Part shown: one piece after another, positions 16,457-25,360 of the stretch
Layout: every line of letters starts with the position of its first letter
How positions within the stretch are numbered: position 1 is the first letter of the stretch
Origin: Limnohabitans kasalickyi
Lineage (GTDB): Bacteria; Pseudomonadota; Gammaproteobacteria; Burkholderiales; Burkholderiaceae_C
DNA: 64,000 nt
Direction of reading: 5' to 3'
Assembly (NCBI GenBank): GCA_965234325.1
Contig: OZ248415.1
Coordinates: 341,325-405,324 of the forward strand
Made by a program: the position numbers and the translations under genes
The notes under the pieces: generated by a model
What the model saw: only the letters and a program-made list of their open reading frames with translations
What the model was told of the DNA's origin: nothing
Database searches by the model: none

Positions 16457-17449
16457 TTAAGAAAGATCAATGACAACTTGACCGATGGTTTGTCCGGCTT
16501 CCACGCATTCGTGCGCTTGCACTGTTTGCGATAAGCTGAAGCGCTGGCCAATGGAGTGGCGCAGTTGTTGGTGCTCCAGCAACTCCGTCAAACGTACAAC
16601 GCAGCGTTCGCGGTCTTTCGGCAGCAAGTCGTAGACCAAGAAGAATTTCAGGTTGATCGAGCCCCACAGCAAAGGCCGGAAGGTGACAGGAACAACACCA
16701 GCGTTGTTGGAGCCGTAGCACACCACCGTACCGTGCGCTTTCAAGACGCCTTGCGCGATGTAGTCCGTGGTGGTGGAGAAGTCCATATCGATGATGCAGT
16801 CCACACCTCGGCCTTGGGTGATGGCTTGAATGCGCTGAGGCACCGACTCGGTTTTGTAAAAAATCACGTCACGCACGCCAGCTTCTTTGGCGTGCAGGGC
16901 TTTGGCTTGCGAGCCCACGGTGCCGATGACATGTGCACCGGCGAGCGTGGCCATTTGCGCGATGTAGTGCCCCACGGCCGAGGAGGCCCCAGTGACCAAC
17001 ACGGTTTTACCGGTCAAGTCACCCGCCAGATCGCCCGCTAACAAGACGGCCTGCATCGCGGTCAGTCCGGGAATGCCCATGCAAGCACCTGCTGCGTCGT
17101 CGATGTGATCGGGCAGACGCACAGCTTGCGCTTCCGGCAGGGTGATGAATTCACAGGTCGTGCCCCAAGGGCGTTGCCATTGGCCATTCCACACCCAAAC
17201 GCGCTCGCCTAAGCGGTCTGGCGACACGCCGTCGCCCACGGCATCAATCACGCCTGCGCCGTCGCTGTGCGGAATGATTTCAGGGTCTTGAACTGTCCGT
17301 GCTTTACGAGATTTCACATCGGACGGATTCACGCCTGAGGTGTGTAGCTTGACCCGCACTTCGCCCGCTTTCGGCTCGGGTGTGGGCAAATCGCCGAAGA
17401 CCAAAACGTCACGCGCTTCGCCCGTTTGGCTGTACCAGACGGCCTTCAT
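16457..17449 (-). CDS. NADPH:quinone reductase-type medium-chain dehydrogenase
   Basis: Protein of 330 residues from MKAVWYSQTGEARDVL. GroES-like N-terminal part with GVNPSDVKSR, and a Rossmann part with VTGASSAVGHYIAQMATLAG near 153-172. No structural-zinc cysteine cluster and no catalytic-zinc Cys/His set is seen, so it belongs with quinone reductases (zeta-crystallin type) rather than zinc alcohol dehydrogenases. Its start overlaps the GST stop by 4 bases. Substrate unknown; small quinones or enones are typical. Confidence 0.85.
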   Translation of the reverse strand: MKAVWYSQTGEARDVLVFGDLPTPEPKAGEVRVKLHTSGVNPSDVKSRKARTVQDPEIIPHSDGAGVIDAVGDGVSPDRLGERVWVWNGQWQRPWGTTCEFITLPEAQAVRLPDHIDDAAGACMGIPGLTAMQAVLLAGDLAGDLTGKTVLVTGASSAVGHYIAQMATLAGAHVIGTVGSQAKALHAKEAGVRDVIFYKTESVPQRIQAITQGRGVDCIIDMDFSTTTDYIAQGVLKAHGTVVCYGSNNAGVVPVTFRPLLWGSINLKFFLVYDLLPKDRERCVVRLTELLEHQQLRHSIGQRFSLSQTVQAHECVEAGQTIGQVVIDLS

Positions 17450-18054
17450 GGCATCGCCCACGTTTGTGTCATGGAGGTGCGGGTCATGAGGGATTGAGCG
17501 CACTTGGCCACGGTGGGGTAGTTCTCACGCCACGCCAAGTCTGGGTAGCGCAAATCCAAATACCAAAGTGCGCAGCCGATGGTCAGCAAGCCCAAATGAA
17601 AGGGGCGCTCAAACACTTCGGGGTGCTGCTCCAAGTAAGCCAGCGAGGTGCGAATCGCTTCTAGCTTGCCCTCCACCCATTCAGGCCAGCGCAAAGCCTC
17701 GGGGCGCACGGCGGTTTCGTAGCGGGCCAACAAAGCGGAATCCAAAATGCCATCGCCCAAGGCTTGGAGCGTTTGAGCTTCCCAACGTTCGGGGCCGTTG
17801 GCGGGCAACAAGCTGCCATGGCCGATGGCGTTGAGGTATTCGCAAATCACCCGGCTGTCGTACAGCGCTTGGCCGTCGTCAGTCAGCAGGGTGGGCACTT
17901 TGCCCAGCGGGTTGTTGGCGACGATGGTGGCATCGCGGTTGATGGGGTGCGCACTGGCCGGCAAGAACGCAATTTGGTCGACCAAGTTGAGCTCAAACGC
18001 GGTGACCATGCATTTGCGAACGTAGGGGGAGGTGGGGGAGAAGTAAAGTTTCAT
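17446..18054 (-). CDS. Glutathione S-transferase family protein
   Basis: Protein of 202 residues. Thioredoxin-like N-terminal domain starting MKLYFSPTSPYVRKCM with the cis-proline loop NPLGKVPTLLTDDG and the glutathione-binding DSRVICEYL (about 64-72); the rest is a helical C-terminal domain with LTIGCALWYLDLRYP. It lacks the zeta-class motif of maleylpyruvate/maleylacetoacetate isomerase, so I do not assign it to the gentisate pathway. It is coupled to the quinone-reductase gene, suggesting a detoxification or aromatic by-product role. Confidence 0.85.
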   Translation of the reverse strand: MKLYFSPTSPYVRKCMVTAFELNLVDQIAFLPASAHPINRDATIVANNPLGKVPTLLTDDGQALYDSRVICEYLNAIGHGSLLPANGPERWEAQTLQALGDGILDSALLARYETAVRPEALRWPEWVEGKLEAIRTSLAYLEQHPEVFERPFHLGLLTIGCALWYLDLRYPDLAWRENYPTVAKCAQSLMTRTSMTQTWAMP

Positions 18055-18129
18055 GATGTGTGAAGTATGGATGGACGTGGGGCGCTGAGCTGTCACCAGT
18101 TCGACGCTTTGGCGTGAATGACTGTCAAT

Positions 18130-19467
18130 TTAGTTTTCTTTCCAAGACACCAGGTAGACGCCTAAGCCCGTCGCTATGCCGTAGGCCAGCATGGCCAAGC
18201 CAATGAGGGCAAACATGTCTTCCACCGGTGCACCTTGCGCCACCAGTATGAGCCCGCCCGCGGTGACCATCACCAAGCGCAGCGTGCCTGCCAGCACAGG
18301 ACCCATGAGCTTGCCCGCGCCCTGCGAGGCGAAGTAAAGGCACAAGCCAAAGCCAAAAAAACCGTAGCACGGGCCAGCCCAAGAGAAATAGCTGTTGGCA
18401 TTGGCTAAAACAGCGACGTTGGTGGTGAAGAGGCTTGACCAAGCGTTAGGAAAGACCGCCACGATGGCACCGATGACCCCCACGATCACGGCTGAAAGCC
18501 CTGAGCCCGTCCACGCCACCTGCCGTGCGCGTGTGACTTGCCCCGCGCCTAAGGCCATGCCCACCATGGGCACACACGCCACGCCAATGGCAAACGTGAT
18601 GGGGATCAACAAAAACTCCAAGCGCGTGCCAATGCCGTAACCTGCCAACGCCTCTGCGCCAAAGCCAGAAACGATTTTGGTGAGGATCAAAATGGTCAGC
18701 ACGGTTTGCAAGGACGAGATGCTGGCCACTGCCCCGACTTTGAGGATGTCCTTGAAAAAGAGCCCATTCAGCTCACTTGAGAATTGCAAGCGCACCCGAC
18801 TTTGGTCTGAGCGCAGATAGCGGTACAAAGACAACGCCCCCAAGCTGAACGCGATCACTTGACCCGCCGCAACCCCGCCAATGCCCAGCCTAGGAATGGG
18901 ACCCCATCCCAATCCCAAGGCACCGCCCAAAATGACTTGCCCAGCGGCTACCCACATCAAGGTGACCGAAGGCGTTTTCATATTGCCTGAGCCACGAATG
19001 GCAGAGGCAAAGGCGTTGGTGAGCCAAATGCTGAGTGCCCCCGTGAAGGCCACATTGGCATAAATCACCGCCTGATCGAGGGCTTGGTCGGTGCCACCCA
19101 CCAGCGCAAAAATGTCACGACCCCAGATCAAAAACAAAGCACTGAAAAACAGGCCCAACACCAAGCTGATGAGCGTGGCGTGCCACACCAAGGCGTTGGC
19201 TTTGTGGTCATCGCCAGCGCCAATGGCGCGGCTGATGGCTGACGAAATGCCACCGCCTATTGACCCTGCAGACAACATCTGTTGCAGCATGATCATGGGA
19301 AACACCAAGGCAATCCCTGCCAAGGGAAAGGTGCCCAGTTGCCCGATGTAGGCAGTTTCGGCGATGGTGACCAAGGCCGTCCCCACCATGGCGATCATGT
19401 TGGGGAGGCTGAGTCTCCAAATGGTGGCAAAGATCGGGGCGTTAAGCAGCGGGTTTTGCGTGGTCAT
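18130..19467 (-). CDS. MATE-family multidrug/metabolite exporter
   Basis: Membrane protein of 445 residues from MTTQNPLLNAPIFATIWRL with about twelve transmembrane segments in two halves, typical of MATE (MatE/NorM/DinF) antiporters. Conserved regions include IAETAYIGQLGTFPLAGIAL near the N-terminus and GYGIGTRLEFLLIPITFAIG in the second half. Its start overlaps the tctA stop by 4 bases, so it is translated with the tripartite transporter; an exporter attached to an importer operon may relieve product build-up. A longer in-frame extension into tctA is not coding. Confidence 0.85.
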   Translation of the reverse strand: MTTQNPLLNAPIFATIWRLSLPNMIAMVGTALVTIAETAYIGQLGTFPLAGIALVFPMIMLQQMLSAGSIGGGISSAISRAIGAGDDHKANALVWHATLISLVLGLFFSALFLIWGRDIFALVGGTDQALDQAVIYANVAFTGALSIWLTNAFASAIRGSGNMKTPSVTLMWVAAGQVILGGALGLGWGPIPRLGIGGVAAGQVIAFSLGALSLYRYLRSDQSRVRLQFSSELNGLFFKDILKVGAVASISSLQTVLTILILTKIVSGFGAEALAGYGIGTRLEFLLIPITFAIGVACVPMVGMALGAGQVTRARQVAWTGSGLSAVIVGVIGAIVAVFPNAWSSLFTTNVAVLANANSYFSWAGPCYGFFGFGLCLYFASQGAGKLMGPVLAGTLRLVMVTAGGLILVAQGAPVEDMFALIGLAMLAYGIATGLGVYLVSWKEN

Positions 19468-20966
19468 GCCAGTTTGGGTGTTCGCAATTTTTGGAACAAC
19501 CACGTGCCTACGGGCCACAACAAAATGATGAAGGTGCTCGCTGCCAACCACATGGCGATGGGGCGTGTGAAGAACACCAACGGGTCGCCATCGGACTTGA
19601 TCATGGAGGTGACAAAGTTTTCTTCCATCATGGTGCCCAATACGACACCCAAGATAGCTGGGGCAACGGGGAAACCGTTTTCCTCCAGAAAGAAAGACAC
19701 CAAGCCAAAGAACAAAATCAAAGTGACGCCCCAGACCGAGTTGTTGATGGAGAAAGAACCCACGATACAGAACAACAAAATGATGGGCATCAAGATGTTG
19801 CGCGGAACTTTCAAGATCTTGGTGGCAATTCGAACCGTCAGCCAACCCAGGGGCACCATGATGATGTTGGCCAAAATGAAGACCAAGAAAATGGCGTAAA
19901 TGTTTTCGGGGTTGTTCACAAAAATCATTGGGCCTGGGTTCATATTTTTCAAATACAAAACGCCAATCGCAATCGCTGTGATGGAGTCGCCGGGAATGCC
20001 AAACACGATGGCGGGAATCCAAGCGCCTGCCAGCGATGAGTTGTTGGCGGCACCAGACTCCACAATGCCTTCAATGTGACCTGTGCCAAATTTTTCAGGC
20101 TCTTTGGAGAATTTTTTGCTCATGGCATAGCTGAGCCAAGACGCCATGTCGGCCCCAGAACCGGGTTGAATACCGATGACTGTGCCCAACGCACTGCCAC
20201 GTACCAAGGGCCAGCGGTATTTCTTCAACAAGCCCCACATGCCCGCAAAAATGTTGCCAATCTTTTCAGTCGCGATGACCGGTGTTGGATCGGTGTTGGT
20301 GATGTAGCGCAGCAGCTCCGAGACAGCAAACATGCCCACCATCATGGGAATGAGTTCAACCCCGCTCATGAGCTCGTTCATGCCAAATGTGAAGCGAGGC
20401 AGAGCCGCAGGGTTCTCTAAACCAATACAAGCAATCAGTAAGCCTAGTAGCAAAGACACGCAGGCCTTCAAGACGCTGGTGTTGCCAATAAAGACAGCAC
20501 CGGCGAGGCCCAAAACCACCAGCCAAAAGTACTCGAAGGAGGAGAACTTCAAGGCAATTTCCGCCAAACCCGGCGAGAACATCACCATAACCAAAGTGCC
20601 AAACAAACCACCAATGGCCGAGAACACCAAGCCCGCGCCCAAAGCCATTTCGGCTTGGCCTTTGAGGGTCATTTGATACGCTTCATCTGTGTAGGCGGCT
20701 GACGCTGGCGTCCCCGGTATGCGGAGCAAGGCACCCGGAATATCCCCCGAAAAAATAGCCATGGCGGTGGCGGTCACGATGGCCGCGATGGCAGGAACGG
20801 GCGGCATGAAAAAGGTGATGGGCACCAACAAGGCTGTGGCCATGGTGGCGCTCAAGCCCGGAATACACCCGACAAAAAGGCCAAACATGGCCGAGCACAA
20901 AATCACCAGCAGCACGTAGGGGTCAAACACCAGCCAAAAGGCTTGAAGCAAAACAGCAGTCGTCAT
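19464..20966 (-). CDS. tctA: Tripartite tricarboxylate transporter large membrane subunit TctA
   Basis: Membrane protein of 500 residues, the full TctA length, with about twelve transmembrane segments. The family signature GCIPGLSATMATALLVPITF is in the first 55 residues, and a second related loop, GIQPGSGADMASWLSY, follows in the middle. It should form the transport channel of a secondary, periplasmic-receptor-dependent carboxylate importer with TctB and TctC. Thirteen bases follow tctB. This is the only complete TctCBA set in the window. Confidence 0.95.
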   Translation of the reverse strand: MTTAVLLQAFWLVFDPYVLLVILCSAMFGLFVGCIPGLSATMATALLVPITFFMPPVPAIAAIVTATAMAIFSGDIPGALLRIPGTPASAAYTDEAYQMTLKGQAEMALGAGLVFSAIGGLFGTLVMVMFSPGLAEIALKFSSFEYFWLVVLGLAGAVFIGNTSVLKACVSLLLGLLIACIGLENPAALPRFTFGMNELMSGVELIPMMVGMFAVSELLRYITNTDPTPVIATEKIGNIFAGMWGLLKKYRWPLVRGSALGTVIGIQPGSGADMASWLSYAMSKKFSKEPEKFGTGHIEGIVESGAANNSSLAGAWIPAIVFGIPGDSITAIAIGVLYLKNMNPGPMIFVNNPENIYAIFLVFILANIIMVPLGWLTVRIATKILKVPRNILMPIILLFCIVGSFSINNSVWGVTLILFFGLVSFFLEENGFPVAPAILGVVLGTMMEENFVTSMIKSDGDPLVFFTRPIAMWLAASTFIILLWPVGTWLFQKLRTPKLA

Positions 20967-20979
20967 GGGGTGTCCTTGA

Positions 20980-21453
20980 TTACCATTGGAAAGGGGTTAA
21001 GACGCCCCATGGCAAAGGAACACGAAGTCCTTTGTAAAAGATGGTGTGAATGATCAAGGCCACCGTGGCTGCGATGGGCAAGATCAATTTGGCGCGAACT
21101 TCTAACGCCCAAAACATCAACGACACGATGGCGGTTGCACAGATCAAAAATCCCAAGCGGTCCGAAAAGTAGATGTAGAAAAGCAGGCAGCCAATGGTGA
21201 TCACAAAGTTTCGCAAATGAAACCATGATTTCACCCAGCCTCCCACCTCAATCCACGCTTGGTGCTGTTTGGCTTTCACGCCCTTGATGATCAAGAGCAC
21301 CGCACAGACCGCGAGCAGCGTCGCCAACAACCCAGGAAAGGCCCCAGGGCCAATGTTTTGTCCTGGAATGACGGGGTACTGTTGAACCGTTTGCAAGATG
21401 GCCAGCGCCAGTGCCAACAGCGCTACCCCCATGATCGTGTCGTTGAGTTTCAT
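20980..21453 (-). CDS. tctB: Tripartite tricarboxylate transporter small membrane subunit TctB
   Basis: Protein of 157 residues with four hydrophobic segments (about 7-24, 38-57, 78-98 and 103-140), as expected for TctB. The segment IPGQNIGPGAFPGLLATLLA (28-47) is the conserved family region. It lies between tctC and tctA on the same strand, seven bases after tctC. Confidence 0.93.
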   Translation of the reverse strand: MKLNDTIMGVALLALALAILQTVQQYPVIPGQNIGPGAFPGLLATLLAVCAVLLIIKGVKAKQHQAWIEVGGWVKSWFHLRNFVITIGCLLFYIYFSDRLGFLICATAIVSLMFWALEVRAKLILPIAATVALIIHTIFYKGLRVPLPWGVLTPFQW

Positions 21454-21460
21454 AAATGAG

Positions 21461-22438
21461 TTACTTCGCCAAGCCCAACGACTTCATCACAACGCCCATG
21501 TCAGCATCACCTTTGGCCATGAATTGCTCAAAGCCTTTGCTGTCAGCGTAAATCGTGCCAAAGCCGCGTTGTTGCATGAAGCCTTGGAATTCTTGGCCGT
21601 CATAAATCTTTTTAAGGGCGGCACCGAGTTTGGCTTGGATGTCTGCAGGGATGCCTTTGGGCGCAGCCAGCCCGCGCCATGCACCAATGGCCCAGTTACT
21701 GCCTGCGGCAGATTTCAGAATTGGCACGTTGGGATACAGGGCGGATGGCTGAGCGGCCATCAAGGCCAAAGGTCTCGCTTTGCCTGCATCGATCAGCGCA
21801 CGTGCTTCAGGCAGTGAGCAGGTCACAAACTCGATACCGCCAGCAGCCAAATCGTTCATGGCGGGCGCTGCGCCGTTGGAAGGCACCCAAGGCACGGCTG
21901 TGGTGGGGATCTTCATGTCGTTGAGCATGCCCGCCAAGGCCAAGTGCCAAATACCGCCTTGACCCGTGCCCGATGCTTTGAATTTGCCGGGGTTGGCTTT
22001 GATGGCAGTGACCAAATCGTTCAAGTTCTTGTAGGGCGAATCCGCGCGCACCGTGACACCTGCGGGATCGATGTTCATCAAGGCCAAGGGGGTGTAATCT
22101 GTGGGCGACAGCTGTGTCAAACCCGCCCAATGCATCATGGAAATTTCGACGGTGATCATGCCGATGGTGTAGCCATCTGCGGGCGCTGTGGCGATGGCCG
22201 AGTGACCCACCACACCATTGCCACCGGTGCGGTTGACCACGTTCACCGGTTGACCCATTTCTTTTTCGAGCAAGGCAGCCACGATGCGCGCCGTAGCATC
22301 CGTGCCACCCCCCGCACCCCAAGGCACGATCAGGGTCAAAGGTCGACTTGGATAGCTTTGTGCGATGGCTGTGCCGCACAAGGACAGGGCGGCTGCAGCG
22401 CAGGCCAATGACTTCATCAGGGTTCGGCGAATCATCAT
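21461..22438 (-). CDS. tctC: Bug/TctC receptor of the TctCBA transporter (4 of 6)
   Basis: Protein of 325 residues. The ATG-ATG start at 22438 is preceded by AAGGAG and opens a signal peptide ending near GTAIAQ (residue 27); mature part begins YPSRPLTLIVPWGAGG. Unlike the other five receptors here it has its own tctB and tctA directly downstream, so it is probably the dedicated receptor of that importer. It begins 154 bases after the PfkB kinase gene on the same strand, and its promoter should lie in that gap. Confidence 0.93.
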   Translation of the reverse strand: MMIRRTLMKSLACAAAALSLCGTAIAQSYPSRPLTLIVPWGAGGGTDATARIVAALLEKEMGQPVNVVNRTGGNGVVGHSAIATAPADGYTIGMITVEISMMHWAGLTQLSPTDYTPLALMNIDPAGVTVRADSPYKNLNDLVTAIKANPGKFKASGTGQGGIWHLALAGMLNDMKIPTTAVPWVPSNGAAPAMNDLAAGGIEFVTCSLPEARALIDAGKARPLALMAAQPSALYPNVPILKSAAGSNWAIGAWRGLAAPKGIPADIQAKLGAALKKIYDGQEFQGFMQQRGFGTIYADSKGFEQFMAKGDADMGVVMKSLGLAK

Positions 22439-22592
22439 GCGTGTCTCCTTAGATTGTTCAAGTGGTGAAAGGTCGCTGCGCAGCTGGCACAGCACCTGTT
22501 TGCATTTAAATCCCCTGCCTGCTTAAACATCGGTAATGCGTGCGACAGCTGCGAATCGGGATTACCCGAGGCCACTATTGACAGTTGAAAAA

Positions 22593-23501
22593 TTACGAAC
22601 GCTGATCCAAGGCTGCCAATACCTCAGCGCGGCTGGGGCAGCCCAGTCTTCCGCCAAAGCGTGTGCACTTCAAGGAGGCTGCGACGCAGGCAAAGCGAGC
22701 TGCGGCCGCGATGCCTTGTCCTTCTAAAACTGCTAGAGCGAATGCGCCATGAAACACATCACCTGCTGACAAGGTGTCCACCACGGCAACTTGCAGCGCA
22801 GGCACATGCGCGATGTGACCGTTTTCTACCCAGTAATACCCGTCTTCGCCGCAGCTGGCACCCACGTGTTGACTGTGCTGGGCTGCCACGGTTAGTAAAG
22901 CCTCTTGGACGTTGTGAAGACCGGTGTAGGCCAACAGACCCGCGTCTGAGAACACCGCGTAATCTGCCAGCGGCATCAAGCGCTGGAGCACAGGTCGCGG
23001 CGCGACATCGCCATCCACCATGGTGGACACGCCTTGTTCGCGTGCGGCCCTTAGGGCGGCTTCTGCACCCTCGGGCCATCGAACATCGCAGTGCAACAGA
23101 TCGACGTTTGACAAGTCTTGCAGTGGCAGCCAACTTGGCGACGTGTCCACCTGTGGGTCATGAAATGGCACCACCAATCGCTGACCCTGTGCATCCACGA
23201 TCACGCTGGCGTGGGAGGACTGTGTGCCTTTGACGGTGAACAGGCCCTTGGGGTCTATACCTTCGGAGGCGAGCGCGAGTCGCATGGCCTGAGCGTCCGT
23301 GTCATCCCCCACACGTGCCCACACCTGCGCTTGACCGCCTAGTTTTTGAAACGCGCAGGCGGCAGAGATGGCCATGCCATCCACCACCGTGCAACGCTGG
23401 GTGGCTAAAACTTTGGCAGGTGGAGGTGGGATTTCGGGGACTTGAAAAATCGCCGTGGTGCAGATGGCACCCAGAGCAACCATGCGTTTGGGGTGCTTCA
23501 T
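22593..23501 (-). CDS. PfkB-family carbohydrate kinase, possibly 2-keto-3-deoxy-sugar-acid kinase
   Basis: Ribokinase-like protein of 302 residues. The N-terminal substrate-binding region has GGQAQVWARVGDD (54-66), and the C-terminal ATP-site signature is DTLSAGDVFHGAFALAV, with the catalytic aspartate in SAGD. The usual first glycine of GAGD is serine. Its start is 12 bases after the eda stop, so kinase and aldolase are co-translated. The pair suggests phosphorylation of a 2-keto-3-deoxy sugar acid followed by aldol cleavage, but it sits in an aromatic operon, so the true substrate is open. Confidence 0.8.
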   Translation of the reverse strand: MKHPKRMVALGAICTTAIFQVPEIPPPPAKVLATQRCTVVDGMAISAACAFQKLGGQAQVWARVGDDTDAQAMRLALASEGIDPKGLFTVKGTQSSHASVIVDAQGQRLVVPFHDPQVDTSPSWLPLQDLSNVDLLHCDVRWPEGAEAALRAAREQGVSTMVDGDVAPRPVLQRLMPLADYAVFSDAGLLAYTGLHNVQEALLTVAAQHSQHVGASCGEDGYYWVENGHIAHVPALQVAVVDTLSAGDVFHGAFALAVLEGQGIAAAARFACVAASLKCTRFGGRLGCPSRAEVLAALDQRS

Positions 23502-23513
23502 CGTGCGTGATCC

Positions 23514-24155
23514 TTAAGGTGTTTGAAAACGACTGGCTTGTTGCGCCAAAGCCGTGATGCCCGCCCAGTCGCGGTCGTTCAACAAATCAGTGGGCACCAC
23601 CCACGATCCGCCGACGGTGCAACAGTTGGGCAAGGCCAAATAATCAGGAATATGGGCTGGGCGTATGCCGCCAGTGGGGCAAAACAGCACGTCTGGAAAT
23701 ACTTGACTCATGTCTTTGAGCCAAGCGGCCCCCACAGGGCCTTGTGCCGGAAAGTATTTGAGTTCTCTCAGGCCAAACGCGCGCGCCTGCATGACTTCGC
23801 TGGCTGTGGCCACACCCGCTAAAAAGGGCATGTGATGCGCTTGAATGGCTTGCGCGAGTTCGGGTGTGAGGCCCGGCGACACCCCAAATTGGGCACCGGC
23901 TTGTTGGGCGCGAACCACGTCTTCAGGCGTCATCAAGGTGCCCATGCCGATGTCTGCCTCGGGCGTGGCTTCGCGCATGGCTTGCACCGCAGCAACCGCT
24001 TGTGGTGTTCGCATCACCACCTCAAACACATGGATGCCGCCTTTGACCAAGGCTTGTGCCAAATCCCCCGCCGTGCTGGCGTCATGGAGAGTCAAGATCG
24101 GCATCACCGGGGTGCGTGCCAAGATAGCGCGCATGGTGCGTGGCGTTGTGGTCAT
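23514..24155 (-). CDS. eda: KDPG/KHG-type 2-keto-3-deoxy-6-phosphogluconate aldolase
   Basis: Class I aldolase of 213 residues, standard length. The general-base glutamate is E45 (FEVVMRT) and the Schiff-base lysine K133 is in ELKYFPAQ; the phosphate-binding FCPTGGI is near the C-terminus. The ATG at 24155 follows TTAGGAG. It should cleave KDPG or a related 2-keto-4-hydroxy acid to pyruvate and an aldehyde. It lies eight bases after the hydroxybenzoate monooxygenase and before a PfkB kinase. Confidence 0.85.
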   Translation of the reverse strand: MTTTPRTMRAILARTPVMPILTLHDASTAGDLAQALVKGGIHVFEVVMRTPQAVAAVQAMREATPEADIGMGTLMTPEDVVRAQQAGAQFGVSPGLTPELAQAIQAHHMPFLAGVATASEVMQARAFGLRELKYFPAQGPVGAAWLKDMSQVFPDVLFCPTGGIRPAHIPDYLALPNCCTVGGSWVVPTDLLNDRDWAGITALAQQASRFQTP

Positions 24156-24163
24156 GAAAACTC

Positions 24164-25360
24164 CTAAATCTCGGCAGTGATGGCGTTGTAATTGAAGATC
24201 CAGTCGTAGCGGCTTCCGATGGCGGTTTGCTGCCACTCGCGTTCAATGAAGGCCACCCCCTGTTCGGCATTTGCCAAGATGGGGTTGTGAAAACGCGAGG
24301 TGTTGTCGCTGGCGCCACGCACCATGCGGTAAGCACGTTCTTGGCGTGCTGCTTCGTAGCGTTGCAGGGCCGTTGGCAGATCGTGGGCATCTTGGCGGAT
24401 GCAGCGCTGTAAGACGACCGCATCTTCCAAGGTAAAAACGGCGCCTTGCGCCAAAAAGGGCAGGGTGGGGTGACAGGCGTCGCCCATCAAAGTGACGCGT
24501 CCTTGCGACCAGTGGTCTAAAAAGGGACGGCCACACAAGGCCCATTTCAAAAATGAGGGCGCATGGCGAATCATGGTTCGGACGTCCTCGTGCCAACCTT
24601 CAAAGGCGGTCAAGGCAGCGTCCACAGTCGCAGGGCTGACCCAAGGCGGGCCAGACCAGGTGTTGCCTTCTAACGTGCCCACAAAGTTCATGACCTTGCC
24701 AGCATGCAGTGGGTAATGCACCACATGTCCGCCTGGGCCCACCCAGTTGGTGGCCACAGGCCGTGCCAAGTGCTCGGGCAACACCTCCATGGGAATCAAA
24801 GCGCGCCAAGACACCATGCCCGTGAAGTCTGGGGGCGCTGCGCCAAACAAGCCGGCGCGTATTTTGGAGTGCAAGCCATCGGCACCAATCAAGGCATCGC
24901 CGCTGACCGAGGCTGCACCGTCAAAGTGCAGGGTGACGCCCGCGTCGGATTGCTCGAACCCATTGCAGCGCGCATTCAAATGAATGGCATCGGGTTTGAG
25001 GGCTTGCACTGCTTCGGCCAGCACCTGCAGCAGGTGTGGGCGAAATGCCGTCATGTAGGGGTAGCCGTATTTGTCGATGGCTGCTTTGCCAAGGTCAAAC
25101 AGTGGCCAGGTTTGACCTGTGTTCCAGAGCCGAATTTCTTTGCCTTGGGTGGGGCTGGAGAGGGACTTTAAAGGTTCGAACACGCCCATGTGGTCCAGCA
25201 CCCGGTTGCCGTTCGGGCTGATTTGGATGCCCGCACCCACTTCACGTAATTCGCTGGCTTGTTCGTAAACGTCGACGTCGATGTTGTTTTGCAGCAAGGT
25301 CAACGCCGTCGCCAAGCCGCCGATGCCGCCTCCGGCAATCAAGATTTTCGGGTGTGTCAT
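24164..25360 (-). CDS. FAD-dependent aromatic monooxygenase, likely 3-hydroxybenzoate 6-hydroxylase
   Basis: Single-component flavoprotein of 398 residues. FAD-binding GGGIGG is at 10-15, the DG motif region reads LIGADGLHSKIR (about 157-168) and the second FAD motif GDACHPTLPFLAQG is near 293-306. The family includes 3-hydroxybenzoate 6-hydroxylase and salicylate hydroxylase. Because the gentisate-dioxygenase-like gene overlaps it by 4 bases and a FAH hydrolase comes next upstream, 3-hydroxybenzoate to gentisate is the most likely reaction; salicylate 5-hydroxylation is less likely for this single-component type. Confidence 0.82.
   Translation of the reverse strand: MTHPKILIAGGGIGGLATALTLLQNNIDVDVYEQASELREVGAGIQISPNGNRVLDHMGVFEPLKSLSSPTQGKEIRLWNTGQTWPLFDLGKAAIDKYGYPYMTAFRPHLLQVLAEAVQALKPDAIHLNARCNGFEQSDAGVTLHFDGAASVSGDALIGADGLHSKIRAGLFGAAPPDFTGMVSWRALIPMEVLPEHLARPVATNWVGPGGHVVHYPLHAGKVMNFVGTLEGNTWSGPPWVSPATVDAALTAFEGWHEDVRTMIRHAPSFLKWALCGRPFLDHWSQGRVTLMGDACHPTLPFLAQGAVFTLEDAVVLQRCIRQDAHDLPTALQRYEAARQERAYRMVRGASDNTSRFHNPILANAEQGVAFIEREWQQTAIGSRYDWIFNYNAITAEI

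Noticed and set aside
17446..18054. Maleylpyruvate isomerase for the gentisate pathway
   Set aside because: The GST lacks the zeta-class N-terminal motif and is outside the gentisate operon.
19468..20022. N-terminal extension of the MATE gene by 185 codons
   Set aside because: The extension lies out of frame inside tctA and is histidine-rich nonsense; the true MATE start overlaps the tctA stop.
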